Shown one piece after another: positions 9,471 to 17,423 of a stretch of 64,000 nucleotides of DNA. Within the stretch, counting starts at the first letter, position 1. Each line of letters starts with the position of its first letter. The notes under the pieces were generated by a model. That model saw only the letters and a program-made list of their open reading frames with translations, searched no databases and was not told the DNA's origin. A program made the translations under genes and the position numbers. The DNA comes from Robiginitomaculum antarcticum DSM 21748 (lineage in GTDB: Bacteria; Pseudomonadota; Alphaproteobacteria; Caulobacterales; Maricaulaceae): contig NZ_KB823014.1 in the NCBI RefSeq assembly GCF_000365025.1, positions 279,316-343,315 on the forward strand, in the 5' to 3' direction.

Positions 9471-9766
9471 GACAACACCTCCTGACTTTCGCGTATCATT
9501 TGGCAACAGAACTCGGCTACCTCGGTCAAAGTAGAGTCCAAAGAAGAAGAATGTGGATAATCAGTATTAGATATTTTTACACCCCGTTCATTGAACCGTC
9601 CCCAAAACTCCAATGGTTTTGCTTGCTGCTGTAAAGAACTTACTTTCCGAAGCGCCCATGCTGTTGCACGGGTTTTACTCTCGAAACTTACCGACAATGT
9701 CGTCAGCACAAGTTCAGCATCTTCCATTAGTTTTTGAGCTAAGTATTTTTTATCAATATCTCTCAT
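9467..9766 (-). CDS. Uncharacterised 99-residue protein inside the gcv operon
   Basis: I do not recognise this protein. It is a soluble, mostly helical 99-residue protein rich in Lys, Glu, Ser and Gln, without a signal peptide or clear motif; the tail contains [14 protein letters not shown] with two adjacent cysteines. The start at 9766 overlaps the gcvPA stop as ATGA and has GGAGG about nine bases ahead. The stop overlaps the start of the next small gene in the same way. Base composition is visibly more AT-rich than the flanking gcvP genes. Pairing with the 115-residue gene suggests a two-gene unit inserted in the operon, function unknown. Confidence 0.65.
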   Translation of the reverse strand: MRDIDKKYLAQKLMEDAELVLTTLSVSFESKTRATAWALRKVSSLQQQAKPLEFWGRFNERGVKISNTDYPHSSSLDSTLTEVAEFCCQMIRESQEVLS

Positions 9767-11103
9767 GTCAAAACCTCCGCCAGAGCATCACCAAAGGCGT
9801 GAATATCTGCTTCTGAGACTGTTTCTGTTGCGCAGACCAGCAGCAGGTCTTCATGCTGTCCGCCGGAAATACGCGAGAACGGGACACCGCCCAAAATGCC
9901 TCTATCGGCCAGCGTCTGAACGACGTCTGCGGCTGGTTTAGAGAGCCGAACCGTAAACTCGTTAAAGAATGTGTCGTTAATCACTTCAGCGCCTTTAATG
10001 CCGTTAATCACATCGGCCAGATGACAGGCGGCTTCGTGATTGAGCGCGGCGAGGCGTTTAAGACCCGCATCACCGAGCAGGCTCATATGGATGGTAAAAG
10101 CCAGACAGCACAAACCGGAATTTGTGCAGATATTGCTCGTCGCTTTTTCGCGGCGAATATGCTGCTCGCGGGTCGACAATGTCAGGACAAATCCGCGCTC
10201 GCCATTGGCATCAACGGTCTCGCCGCAGACGCGGCCGGGCATTTGGCGCACCAGTTTTTTGGTGCAGGCAAACAGGCCCACATGCGGTCCGCCAAAGTTT
10301 AACCCAACGCCAAGGCCCTGGCCTTCGCCGACGACAATATCCGCGCCCTGTTCACCCGGGGATTTAATCGCGGCCAGCGCGACAGGTTCTGTAAACACCG
10401 CAATCAGCAGCGCTTTGTGTTCGTGCGCTTTGGCGGCAATCGGAGCGAGATCGATAATTTCGCCAAAGACATTGGGCGATTGCACAACAACGCAGGCCGT
10501 CTCGTCCGTAATATGATCGATAATATGGTCATCGCGGCCCGGGCGGCAATCGCGCTCGTCAATCTGGATGTCCAGCGTTGAGGCCAAAGTCTGCGTCGCG
10601 GCGGCGTAATGCGGGTGCAGGCCGGGCGCCAGCACGGCTTTGGATTTGCGCGTGACGCGCTTGGCCATCACCACAGCCTCCGCGCAGGCGGTCGAGCCGT
10701 CATACATAGAGGCATTGGCCACATCCATGCCGGTCAAAAGCGCGACTTGTGTTTGAAACTCGAATAAAGCTTGCAGCGTGCCTTGGGAGATTTCGGGCTG
10801 GTAGGGTGTGTAAGCCGTCAGAAATTCACTGCGCTGGATCAGATGATCGACAGTCGCCGGAATATGGTGGCGATAAGCCCCTGCCCCACAGAAAAAAGGC
10901 ACGGATCCCGCGCTAACTGATTTGGCCGACAGGCGCGCCATATGGCGCTCAACCGCCGCTTCGCTTTGATGTGTGGGAAGATCAACCAAACTGTCTAGGC
11001 GCGCCGATTTCGGCACATCTAAAAACAAGTCATCGATTGATTTGACGCCGACAACATCCAGCATCGCCGTTCGGTCATTTTCATTTAAGGGGAGATAACG
11101 CAT
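9763..11103 (-). CDS. gcvPA: Glycine dehydrogenase (decarboxylating) subunit 1
   Basis: This 446-residue protein is the N-terminal half of the split glycine cleavage P-protein. Family blocks include [11 protein letters not shown] at the start, [38 protein letters not shown] and [15 protein letters not shown]. The C-terminal part closes with FEL-type strands and a typical [11 protein letters not shown] segment. It works as a heterotetramer with GcvPB. The ATG at 11103 directly follows the stop of the upstream small membrane-protein gene. All genes from gcvT down run on the minus strand with very short or negative gaps, so glycine control by the riboswitch should reach this gene. Confidence 0.97.
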   Translation of the reverse strand: MRYLPLNENDRTAMLDVVGVKSIDDLFLDVPKSARLDSLVDLPTHQSEAAVERHMARLSAKSVSAGSVPFFCGAGAYRHHIPATVDHLIQRSEFLTAYTPYQPEISQGTLQALFEFQTQVALLTGMDVANASMYDGSTACAEAVVMAKRVTRKSKAVLAPGLHPHYAAATQTLASTLDIQIDERDCRPGRDDHIIDHITDETACVVVQSPNVFGEIIDLAPIAAKAHEHKALLIAVFTEPVALAAIKSPGEQGADIVVGEGQGLGVGLNFGGPHVGLFACTKKLVRQMPGRVCGETVDANGERGFVLTLSTREQHIRREKATSNICTNSGLCCLAFTIHMSLLGDAGLKRLAALNHEAACHLADVINGIKGAEVINDTFFNEFTVRLSKPAADVVQTLADRGILGGVPFSRISGGQHEDLLLVCATETVSEADIHAFGDALAEVLT

Positions 11104-11478
11104 TTAATTCATCCTAATTAAAAGGGCTGCGAGCAGCGCAGCAATCATTAATCCAATTCCGTCAACAATGACGATTTTTCCAAGACTTCCACCCTGCTCA
11201 CCGCGCGCAACGGCTATAACCATAAAACTGCCCATACTAATGACGGCCCCTATTAATACGGGCCAGCGCGCGGCTGAGACGTGCGCGGCGTAAATACAGG
11301 CGGCGGCGACAAGCGCGAAGAGCACGGCGCGGTGTTGCAGCAGTGTCATCAAGACGGTATCATTGGCGGAAATCCCGTATAACTTTGATATTTTAGCCGG
11401 AAAGAGCGCCGACAGAGCAGGCACGCCGTGAATGCCCAGCCCCAAAACATAAAATAATATCGGCACGATATATTGCAT
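11104..11478 (-). CDS. Uncharacterised four-helix membrane protein in the gcv operon
   Basis: This 124-residue protein is mostly hydrophobic, with about four membrane helices (roughly 4-24, 48-66, 70-90 and 102-121) and short loops containing FPAKISKLYGI and ARGEQGG. I cannot assign a family. The gene lies immediately between the 65-residue membrane protein and gcvPA with no spacer on either side, so it is co-transcribed and probably translationally coupled. Its place in a glycine-responsive operon suggests a role linked to glycine or one-carbon metabolism, but that is inference only. Confidence 0.65.
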   Translation of the reverse strand: MQYIVPILFYVLGLGIHGVPALSALFPAKISKLYGISANDTVLMTLLQHRAVLFALVAAACIYAAHVSAARWPVLIGAVISMGSFMVIAVARGEQGGSLGKIVIVDGIGLMIAALLAALLIRMN

Positions 11479-11676
11479 CTATTGGTCTTTCCGATTGGAG
11501 CTCACAAGGCTGAACGCAAAGGCGCCAAGCCCCATGAGGATACAAAATATGCCGACGCCGAGTGTGTAGAGTTCGCGCTCGGCGGGAGCTGTATTGACCC
11601 ATGACGCCAGATAATAAGCGCCGAGCAGCGCGATCAGAACGCTCCAGATTTTAAAAAAGAGCGGTCTGCGCGTCAT
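11479..11676 (-). CDS. Small two-helix membrane protein in the gcv operon
   Basis: This 65-residue protein has a basic N-terminus (MTRRPLFFK), two hydrophobic helices (about 8-27 and 36-58) and a basic tail ending SSNRKDQ. No family is recognised. Its ATG lies only three bases upstream of the gcvH stop, with a weak AGG ahead, and its stop abuts the next start, so translation probably depends on coupling. The neighbouring four-helix protein is its natural partner. Confidence 0.55.
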   Translation of the reverse strand: MTRRPLFFKIWSVLIALLGAYYLASWVNTAPAERELYTLGVGIFCILMGLGAFAFSLVSSNRKDQ

Positions 11677-11679
11677 GAC

Positions 11680-12051
11680 CTACAGCCCGTCGCAATAGGT
11701 TTTATACGCCGCTTCATCCATCAGGGCGTCAAGTTCGTCCGCGTCGGAAATTTTAATCTTGATAAACCAGCCCTCACCGTCCGGTGAGGCATTGACGGTT
11801 TCCGGCGCGTCTTCGAGGGCCTCATTGACCGCAATAACTTCGCCGCCAACTGGGGCGTAGACTTCGGAGGCCGCTTTGACGGATTCGACAACGGCGGCTT
11901 CGTCGCCCTTGTCCATCTCGCGGCCGATTTCCGGCAGCTCGACAAAGACAACATCGCCGAGTTGCTTGGCCGCATAAGGGCTAATGCCAATCGTTCCGAT
12001 GTCGCCCTCGACATTAATCCATTCATGATCTTCTGTATATTTCGTGCTCAT
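11680..12051 (-). CDS. gcvH: Glycine cleavage system H protein
   Basis: This 123-residue lipoyl carrier shuttles the aminomethyl group between the P, T and L proteins. The lipoylated lysine is Lys59 in [14 protein letters not shown]. The opening KYTEDHEWI and the later [12 protein letters not shown] are conserved H-protein blocks, and the length is normal. GAGGAG lies eight bases before the ATG. It sits three bases after gcvT and before two small membrane-protein genes. Confidence 0.98.
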   Translation of the reverse strand: MSTKYTEDHEWINVEGDIGTIGISPYAAKQLGDVVFVELPEIGREMDKGDEAAVVESVKAASEVYAPVGGEVIAVNEALEDAPETVNASPDGEGWFIKIKISDADELDALMDEAAYKTYCDGL

Positions 12052-12054
12052 AAG

Positions 12055-13197
12055 TTAAGCTCCTCTATAATAATTATGCGCCGCAAACGGCATTTTGACG
12101 ATCTTGGCCGGGCGCGGCTTGCCGCGCACGATAAGCTGCACAGCAGTGCCGGCTTTGGTAAATTTACGGCCAACAAATCCAATGGCAACGGGGCCGCCTA
12201 CGGTCGGGCCAAAGCCGCCGGATGTAATTTCGCCAATGCTATTGCCGTCCATATCCTGAATTTCGGTATGCTCACGCGCGGGCGCGCGGCCTTCGGGTAA
12301 TATCCCGACGAGACGTTTTGTTGACTTATCGGCCAGATCATTGGCCACGCGCGCCGCGCCCAAATACCCGGCATCGGCGCTGCGGCGGTGCTTCTGAATT
12401 GACCAAATCAGCCCGGCCTCAATCGGAGAGACAGACGGGTCAAGCTCGTGTCCATAAAGGCAGAGCCCGGCTTCCATGCGCAGACTGTCGCGCGCGCCAA
12501 GGCCGATCAGCTGAACATCATCATGAGCCAGAAGCAGCTTTGTCAGCTCTTCGACGTCGTCATGTTTAACGCTAATCTCAAAGCCGTCTTCGCCGGTATA
12601 ACCGGAGCGCGAGACATGCACCCAAATCGTTTTTGTCAGCGGCAGATCTGTATGGGTCATAAAAACCAGATCTTTGACGGCGGAATTCATCGCGCCCAGA
12701 ACCTCGGCCGCTTTCGGGCCCTGCAAGGCAATCAGAGACAGAACGTCATCTTTAATGTCGAGGCTCACGCCGTCCGGCAAATGCTTTTCAATATGGGCAT
12801 AATCAGCGTCTTTACAGCCTGCATTAACCACCAGATATAATTTATGAGTGTGGCCCTCAAACCCCAGACGCGAGATCATCAAATCATCCAGCGTGCCGCC
12901 CTCTTCATTGAGAAATTGACTGTAGCGCTGCTGCCCCGGCTCGAGATCGGTAAGGCTGGCGGGCACGAGTTTTTCCAGCGCTTTGGCCGCCGTCTCAAAC
13001 GTGCCGTCATCAGCCGCAATGAAACACTGCCCCATATGCGAGACGTCAAACAGCCCCGCTTTGGCGCGCGTATGGTTATGCTCGCCCAGCACGCCGAGCG
13101 GATATTGCACGGGCATATTATAGCCCGCAAAGGGCACCATTTTGGCACCTGCGGCGACATGCAGAGAATGAAGTTTCGTCTGTTTTAAATCAATCAT
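12055..13197 (-). CDS. gcvT: Aminomethyltransferase (glycine cleavage T protein)
   Basis: This 380-residue enzyme transfers the methylene carbon from aminomethyl-lipoyl-GcvH to tetrahydrofolate, releasing ammonia. Visible family blocks are the N-terminal HVAAGAKMVPFAGYNMPVQYP, FDVSHMGQ, SRSGYTGEDGFEI and LCLYGHELD, followed by the C-terminal barrel with TSGGFGPTVGGPVAIGFV. A GTG nine bases further upstream is possible, but the ATG at 13197 has AAGGTG six bases ahead and gives the usual start. It is the first gene of the operon and lies just downstream of the tandem glycine riboswitch. Confidence 0.97.
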   Translation of the reverse strand: MIDLKQTKLHSLHVAAGAKMVPFAGYNMPVQYPLGVLGEHNHTRAKAGLFDVSHMGQCFIAADDGTFETAAKALEKLVPASLTDLEPGQQRYSQFLNEEGGTLDDLMISRLGFEGHTHKLYLVVNAGCKDADYAHIEKHLPDGVSLDIKDDVLSLIALQGPKAAEVLGAMNSAVKDLVFMTHTDLPLTKTIWVHVSRSGYTGEDGFEISVKHDDVEELTKLLLAHDDVQLIGLGARDSLRMEAGLCLYGHELDPSVSPIEAGLIWSIQKHRRSADAGYLGAARVANDLADKSTKRLVGILPEGRAPAREHTEIQDMDGNSIGEITSGGFGPTVGGPVAIGFVGRKFTKAGTAVQLIVRGKPRPAKIVKMPFAAHNYYRGA

Positions 13198-13242
13198 AGC
13201 CAACACCTTTTCAACCTTTCGGTCATGAAGTGCCGCCGACTG

Positions 13243-13420
13243 TCACTTGGGCCTGAGAGCGTTTACTCCTTCGGCGGGGCCTTGAACCACCTCACTTGCG
13301 TGAGGCTTGACCCACTTTCCAGCTTTTATGTCCAAACGGTCCGGTATACCTGAGCGATTGACGGGGCCATTGCGCCTTCGGTGGCCGGGCGACTGACGCG
13401 CCCGACTCTCTCCCATTTGG
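13243..13420 (-). promoter_or_regulatory. Tandem glycine riboswitch upstream of gcvT
   Basis: Read on the minus strand, the leader has two glycine aptamers in series. Aptamer 1 runs from about 13420 with GGGAGAG, the conserved CCGAAGGCGCAA and CTCAGGTATACCGGAC. Aptamer 2, from about 13325, has GGAAAG, CCGAAGGAGTAAA and CTCTCAGGC...GACAG. The linker between them is short, as in cooperative tandem glycine riboswitches. It ends 46 bases before the gcvT ATG. There is no terminator hairpin with a T-run in between, so control may act on translation or by another mechanism. Any apparent open frame here is incidental. Confidence 0.92.
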
Positions 13421-13465
13421 AACAATTCAGATGCGCTACGGCGCAAAAAGAGTCAATTGAAATTG
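13354..13465 (-). repeat. 112-bp direct repeat, left copy (riboswitch 5' part plus promoter)
   Basis: This stretch recurs at 15835-15946 in the same orientation with three mismatches that I can see. It covers the region upstream of gcvT and the 5' half of glycine aptamer 1. Similarity stops abruptly at both ends. This copy belongs to the complete riboswitch. Confidence 0.95.
13428..13456 (-). promoter_or_regulatory. Possible promoter of the gcv operon
   Basis: On the minus strand TTGACT (13456-13451) is followed after 17 bases by CATCTG (13433-13428), which would start transcription just before the first aptamer. The -10 is poor, so support is mainly positional. The same sequence is present in the second leader copy at 15909-15937. 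Confidence 0.35.
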
Positions 13466-13501
13466 TACAGTATGTAAGGTGAATTTGTACAACATATAAG
13501 G
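13462..13501. repeat. Two imperfect tandem repeats beside the gcv promoter
   Basis: ATTGTACAGTATGTAAGG (13462-13479) and ATTTGTACAACATATAAGG (13483-13501) repeat with a 21-base period. Two turns of helix between units fits a protein-binding site on one face of the DNA. The first unit straddles the edge of the 112-bp duplication. From here to 13690 I see no gene. Confidence 0.5.
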
Positions 13502-13690
13502 CTAAGTTTGGTCTTGAACAATTAGGGGCCGCACCGCCTGTTGGCACGAAATCAAGATTTTAAATCTCTATGAAAGTTACGCTCACTCTATTCGCTTTGG
13601 GAGCTTAGCGGCTTTTAAAATATCTGTATTTAAAATTTAATCCCAACCGATTATGTCAAGATCTGAAAAAACCTAATTCAATATGTGGTT

Positions 13691-14869
13691 TTATTTGTGA
13701 GCTAATATGAAATCGCGCGTGGCACAAATTACGGCGTCCTGATCCCCGGCGAAAATCAGATGCTCGTCTCCCGGCATTTCAAGCAGGTCGGCGCCGGGAA
13801 TACGGGCCGCCAGATATCTTGCCTCGTCAATATGGGCTTCGCGGTCGTCGGTGCGGTGCATAACAAGGGTCGGGGCTTTGATGTTTGCCAAAATGTGGCG
13901 GACATCTACCTGGGTGTTCATTTTGGCAAGGGCGAGAGCCGCCGCCGGGCTGGCGCTGCGACGTTGATAGCTGGCCCACCACTTACAAAAAACGGGATCA
14001 TTGGCGTATTGCGGCGCGATATTTTCAATACCGATAGGGCCGCCCCATCCATTTTGAATCTCATCGTAGAAATCTTCCCGCTCCATGGCCGTCGGCGCCC
14101 AGGGGTAATCCGGCGCCCATTCGCGTTTCGCAAACACGCCATATAACGTTAGAGCGCTAACCCGGTGCGGATACATGGCCGCGAAGGCCATCGCCAAGCC
14201 GCCGCCTTCGGACATAGCGAGTATGGCCGCGCGTTTCGAGTTGGCCGCATCCATGACCGCCTGAATATCGCGCATGCGCTGCTCGGTTGATGGCAGGCCA
14301 AAGGCCCGGTCTGACAGACCTGTCCCTCTCTTATCGAAGAGGATCACCCGTGCAAAGGATGCAAGGCCTTCATAAAATCTGGCCAGCTCGGGTGACTCCC
14401 AGCCATAGTCTAAATGCGATACCCATCCCGGCACGTAAACCAGATCAAGCGGACCTTCCCCGATCACTTGATAGGCGATGCGAATATCCCCGCTCTTAGC
14501 ATAATGCACATCGTAATCGCGGGGGCTTTTAGAATTCTGAGGACTGATATTTACCGGCACGCCCAACCGATAGCCCCGCTTTGGCACCGTTATAATAATA
14601 TCAGTTGCTGTGGGCCCAAGGGCCGCTCGTAAATTGGAGACAATTTGTACAAGCGATTCTTCGGAAGCGATTATATTTGGCCACAGGGTTTCAATTAATT
14701 CATCTTTGGAAAATAGCCGCCCGCGCCCTTTGATCAATAAACTCAATAATTCGAAAACCTTAGGCCGAATTTGCAAGTCGGCGCCGTCCCGGATCAATTG
14801 CCCGCTATCCAAATCGAGCATAAAATCACCAAAGCGATAGACGGAGCTTTCGGAATTGTTGCTAACCAA
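13691..14869 (-). CDS. Winged-helix DNA-binding domain fused to an alpha/beta hydrolase
   Basis: This 392-residue protein has two domains. Residues about 10-105 form an OmpR/CadC-type winged helix (VYRFGDFMLDLDSGQLIRDG at the start, KVFELLSLLI, SKDELIETLWP, TVPKRGYRL). Residues about 118-390 form an alpha/beta hydrolase with nucleophile Ser220 in LAMSEGGG, acid Asp341 or Asp342 in HRTDDREAH, and His370 in GDEHLIFAG. The oxyanion-side segment VYVPGWVSHLDYGWE and DKRGTGLSD are typical of hydrolases fused to signalling domains. The likely role is a transcription regulator whose hydrolase part senses or processes a small molecule; this is inference. The start is a TTG with AAAGG six bases ahead; the next ATG falls inside the DNA-binding domain. 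It lies divergent to the mddA-like gene inside the repeat-bracketed cassette. Confidence 0.85.
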   Translation of the reverse strand: MVSNNSESSVYRFGDFMLDLDSGQLIRDGADLQIRPKVFELLSLLIKGRGRLFSKDELIETLWPNIIASEESLVQIVSNLRAALGPTATDIIITVPKRGYRLGVPVNISPQNSKSPRDYDVHYAKSGDIRIAYQVIGEGPLDLVYVPGWVSHLDYGWESPELARFYEGLASFARVILFDKRGTGLSDRAFGLPSTEQRMRDIQAVMDAANSKRAAILAMSEGGGLAMAFAAMYPHRVSALTLYGVFAKREWAPDYPWAPTAMEREDFYDEIQNGWGGPIGIENIAPQYANDPVFCKWWASYQRRSASPAAALALAKMNTQVDVRHILANIKAPTLVMHRTDDREAHIDEARYLAARIPGADLLEMPGDEHLIFAGDQDAVICATRDFILAHK

Positions 14870-14949
14870 ATTTCACCTTTCTTTCAGGACTTGTGTGACG
14901 GGCAACTTTATTCAGGTAATCTTAGAGCGATATTTTATAAAGGAATAGC

Positions 14950-15672
14950 ATGAAAATCCTGGCATTTGCATATGGCATTCTATGCTATCTTATCTTTTTT
15001 GGAACAATATTATACGCAATCGGATTTGTGGGAAATTTCGGCGTTCCCAAATCTATTGATTCAGGGGTGCAAACATCTTTGGTTTCGGCCGTGTTATGGA
15101 ATGCGGGGCTATTGACGATATTCGCGGTCCAGCACAGCGTGATGGCCAGACCGGCTTTTAAACGGTTTTGGACGCGCTTTGTACCGGAGCCTATTGAACG
15201 CTCGACATATGTTTTATTTTCAAATCTGGCGCTTATTCTTCTATTCTGGCAATGGCGCTCCATCAGCGAACCCGTCTGGTCCGTCAATTGGACTCCCGGA
15301 GCCCTTATGCTTCATAGCCTGTTTTGGTTGGGCTGGGGAATAGTTTTCCTGTCCACTTTTTTGCTCAGCCATTTCGAATTATTTGGACTCAAACAGGTTT
15401 GGCTTAATTTCAAAAATGCGGATTCGTCTCATCCCGAGTTTAGAACGCCTCTGCTCTACCGTCTCGTCCGCCACCCGATTTATCTTGGCTTTACTCTCGC
15501 CTTTTGGGCGACCCCGAATATGACCCAAGGACATCTTTTGTTTGCGATCGCGACGACAGGGTACATCCTAATCGGTATTCAACTGGAGGAGCGGGACCTC
15601 GTTGCCGTGTTTGGTGACAAATACAAAGTGTACCGCCAGCAGGTCTCTATGCTGATACCTTTTTTCAAGTGA
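14950..15672 (+). CDS. mddA: Methanethiol S-methyltransferase-like membrane protein (MddA/NnrU group)
   Basis: This 240-residue protein has about six membrane helices. The block [19 protein letters not shown], then [23 protein letters not shown], and the C-terminal [16 protein letters not shown] with [19 protein letters not shown] are marks of the isoprenylcysteine-methyltransferase-like family, closest in my judgement to MddA. MddA makes dimethyl sulfide from methanethiol using S-adenosylmethionine in the inner membrane. Assignment as MddA rather than a generic NnrU/ICMT-like protein rests on recognising these blocks without a search. It is divergent from the winged-helix/hydrolase gene, with 80 bases between them, so that gene may regulate it. 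Confidence 0.7.
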   Translation: MKILAFAYGILCYLIFFGTILYAIGFVGNFGVPKSIDSGVQTSLVSAVLWNAGLLTIFAVQHSVMARPAFKRFWTRFVPEPIERSTYVLFSNLALILLFWQWRSISEPVWSVNWTPGALMLHSLFWLGWGIVFLSTFLLSHFELFGLKQVWLNFKNADSSHPEFRTPLLYRLVRHPIYLGFTLAFWATPNMTQGHLLFAIATTGYILIGIQLEERDLVAVFGDKYKVYRQQVSMLIPFFK

Positions 15673-15697
15673 GTTTTATTTGTCTCACCGATTTTTC
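15669..15697 (+). terminator. Weak terminator-like hairpin after the mddA-like gene
   Basis: GTGAG (15669-15673) and CTCAC (15684-15688) form a 5-bp stem overlapping the stop codon, followed by CGATTTTT. The stem is short, so this is only a candidate. Confidence 0.35.
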
Positions 15698-15834
15698 CAT
15701 TATACTCTTTGGAAAATTAATAAGTCAAAGGACGGAGGGTTGATAATGACCGTCCACCCAATCAAAATATTTATGCGGGCCCGTTCATCTGCGCAATGAA
15801 GGCATCGGCGGCTGAGATAGACTACTCCATGTCC

Positions 15835-15946
15835 GCGATTGACGGGGCCATTGCGCCCTCGGTGGCCCGGCGACTGACGCGCCCGACTCTCTCCCATTTG
15901 GAATAATTCAGATGCGCTACGGCGCAAAAAGAGTCAATTGAAATTG
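15835..15946 (-). repeat. 112-bp direct repeat, right copy: truncated glycine-riboswitch relic
   Basis: This copy matches 13354-13465 at all but three positions. On the minus strand it carries the putative TTGACT promoter and the 5' half of glycine aptamer 1, but diverges after GTCAATCGC, before the conserved CTCAGGTA segment. Without that half, aptamer 1 cannot fold, and no second aptamer or gene follows. One mismatch changes the conserved CCGAAGG to CCGAGGG, consistent with loss of function. In the 15673-16001 gap I see no gene besides this relic. Confidence 0.93.
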
Positions 15947-16001
15947 CGCCACGGGCACGTTTATGGTGGGTTAGAAGACCTTTAGCGATGCGGAGAGAGA
16001 G

Positions 16002-17417
16002 ATGAAGCTTATTATGTGTGCAACGGCAATGGCCATGTTGTTAACGTCCTGCGCGGATACAGAGGATAAGGCCGCAAAAACTGTATCGGCGGAGTCGCAA
16101 AGTTGCGTCGAACTCACACGCATCTCAGATGATAGCGGGAATATTTTATATACGCCGAAGATTGATTTTTCCGCCGCAATGACCGCGTGCGAAATCGAGC
16201 TAAAAACTGACCCCCACAATGTCGATTTGAAGCTTGGTTTGGCGCGCGCGCTCTTTGGTGACAGTGACCGATTTGACGAAATTACACCCCTGTTGGAAAG
16301 CTTGGAACCGGAGGATACGGGGCGGGTCGATTACATCCGCGCAGTGAGCTATCTGCGCGGCGAAGGCGTAGACAAGGACCGCGCCAAAGCGGTGGCTCTT
16401 TTCCAACAGGCGGCACAGAAAGGATTTATCCCAGCCTATGTCGATATCGGTGACGTATTATTGTCAGACGCTGAAAAGGATGACGAGAAAGTAGAAGCTG
16501 TAACATGGTACCGCAAAGGCGCAGCGGCGGGTCAATCCGAATCCATGGTAGAATTGTCCGATAGTTATCATGAAGGAAGCGGTGTCGAAAAGGATGAAGC
16601 CAGGGCTTTTGAATGGGCACAAAAAGCTGCTGATTTGGGTAATTATCGCGCTTATAATTATTTGGGCTATTTTTATGAACACGGAATTGGCACGCCCGAA
16701 GATGACGACAAAATGATTGTGAATTATACTGTCGCAGCGCAAGGCGGGGTTACTCCGGCGCAGGCCAATCTTGGATATCTGTATTATTGGGGCGCAGGCG
16801 TTGATGAAGATAATGACGCGGCCGCCAAATGGTTTGAAAAAGCCGCAAAGTCCGGTGATGACCGCGCCCAATACTATATGGGCGAGATTTACAGAAATGG
16901 CTATGGCGCAGACATTGATTATGTTTTGGCGGCCCATTATTACCGCAAAGCCGCCAAACAGGATTATGCGGAGGCCTATGGGGGCCTCGGAACGCTGGCC
17001 CTAAAAGGCCAAGGCATGGACAAGGATTACGATCTTGCGCGCAGCTATTATAAGCGCGGTGAAGAGCTTGGCGGCAGCACCTCAATTGCTAATCTGGGAC
17101 ATATGGCCGAGCGCGGTGCCGGAGAGGCGCAGGATTGGAACAAAGCCGTCACTTATTATAAAGCGGCGGTAGAGGCCGAAAACTGGTGGGCCGCCCGGCA
17201 ATTAGCTGCGCTGTATATTGACGGGCGGGGGGTCGAGAAAGACATCAATGCCGGATTGTCATACTATCTGATCGGTACAGATTTTGGTGATACGGATGCT
17301 GCTGAAGCCATTGATCTCTTTGTTGTAGACAATCAAAACTGGCGCGACATGGTCAGCAGCGACATGATGGCAAAAATCGAAGACCCCCGCGCCGAATGGC
17401 GCAAGCTTTCGCAGTAG
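16002..17417 (+). CDS. Sel1-repeat lipoprotein
   Basis: This 471-residue protein starts with a lipoprotein signal (MKLIMCATAMAMLLTSC, acylated Cys17). After a linker of about 80 residues it consists of roughly eight to nine Sel1-like repeats of about 36 residues, recognisable by A...Y.LG..Y..G.GV..D...A..WY.KAA patterns (for example AQYYMGEIYRNGYGADIDY). Sel1 repeats form a helical solenoid used for protein-protein contacts. The protein is probably anchored in the envelope. GGAGAGAG lies just before the ATG. It converges with argS, leaving only six bases between the stops. The partner or pathway cannot be told. Confidence 0.85.
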   Translation: MKLIMCATAMAMLLTSCADTEDKAAKTVSAESQSCVELTRISDDSGNILYTPKIDFSAAMTACEIELKTDPHNVDLKLGLARALFGDSDRFDEITPLLESLEPEDTGRVDYIRAVSYLRGEGVDKDRAKAVALFQQAAQKGFIPAYVDIGDVLLSDAEKDDEKVEAVTWYRKGAAAGQSESMVELSDSYHEGSGVEKDEARAFEWAQKAADLGNYRAYNYLGYFYEHGIGTPEDDDKMIVNYTVAAQGGVTPAQANLGYLYYWGAGVDEDNDAAAKWFEKAAKSGDDRAQYYMGEIYRNGYGADIDYVLAAHYYRKAAKQDYAEAYGGLGTLALKGQGMDKDYDLARSYYKRGEELGGSTSIANLGHMAERGAGEAQDWNKAVTYYKAAVEAENWWAARQLAALYIDGRGVEKDINAGLSYYLIGTDFGDTDAAEAIDLFVVDNQNWRDMVSSDMMAKIEDPRAEWRKLSQ

Positions 17418-17423
17418 GGTGAA

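Noticed and set aside
9123..9766. Toxin-antitoxin module in the gcvPA-gcvPB gap
   Set aside because: Two small overlapping genes have the right size, but no toxin or antitoxin motif, no DNA-binding domain and no own promoter are visible; left as uncharacterised.
13243..13446. Open reading frame of 67 codons on the minus strand upstream of gcvT
   Set aside because: It is the tandem glycine riboswitch read as protein. The partly identical frame at 15700-15927 arises only because the same RNA element is duplicated there.
15700..15927. Open reading frame of 75 codons on the minus strand
   Set aside because: Its N-terminal part is the riboswitch relic and the rest has no protein-like features or ribosome site.
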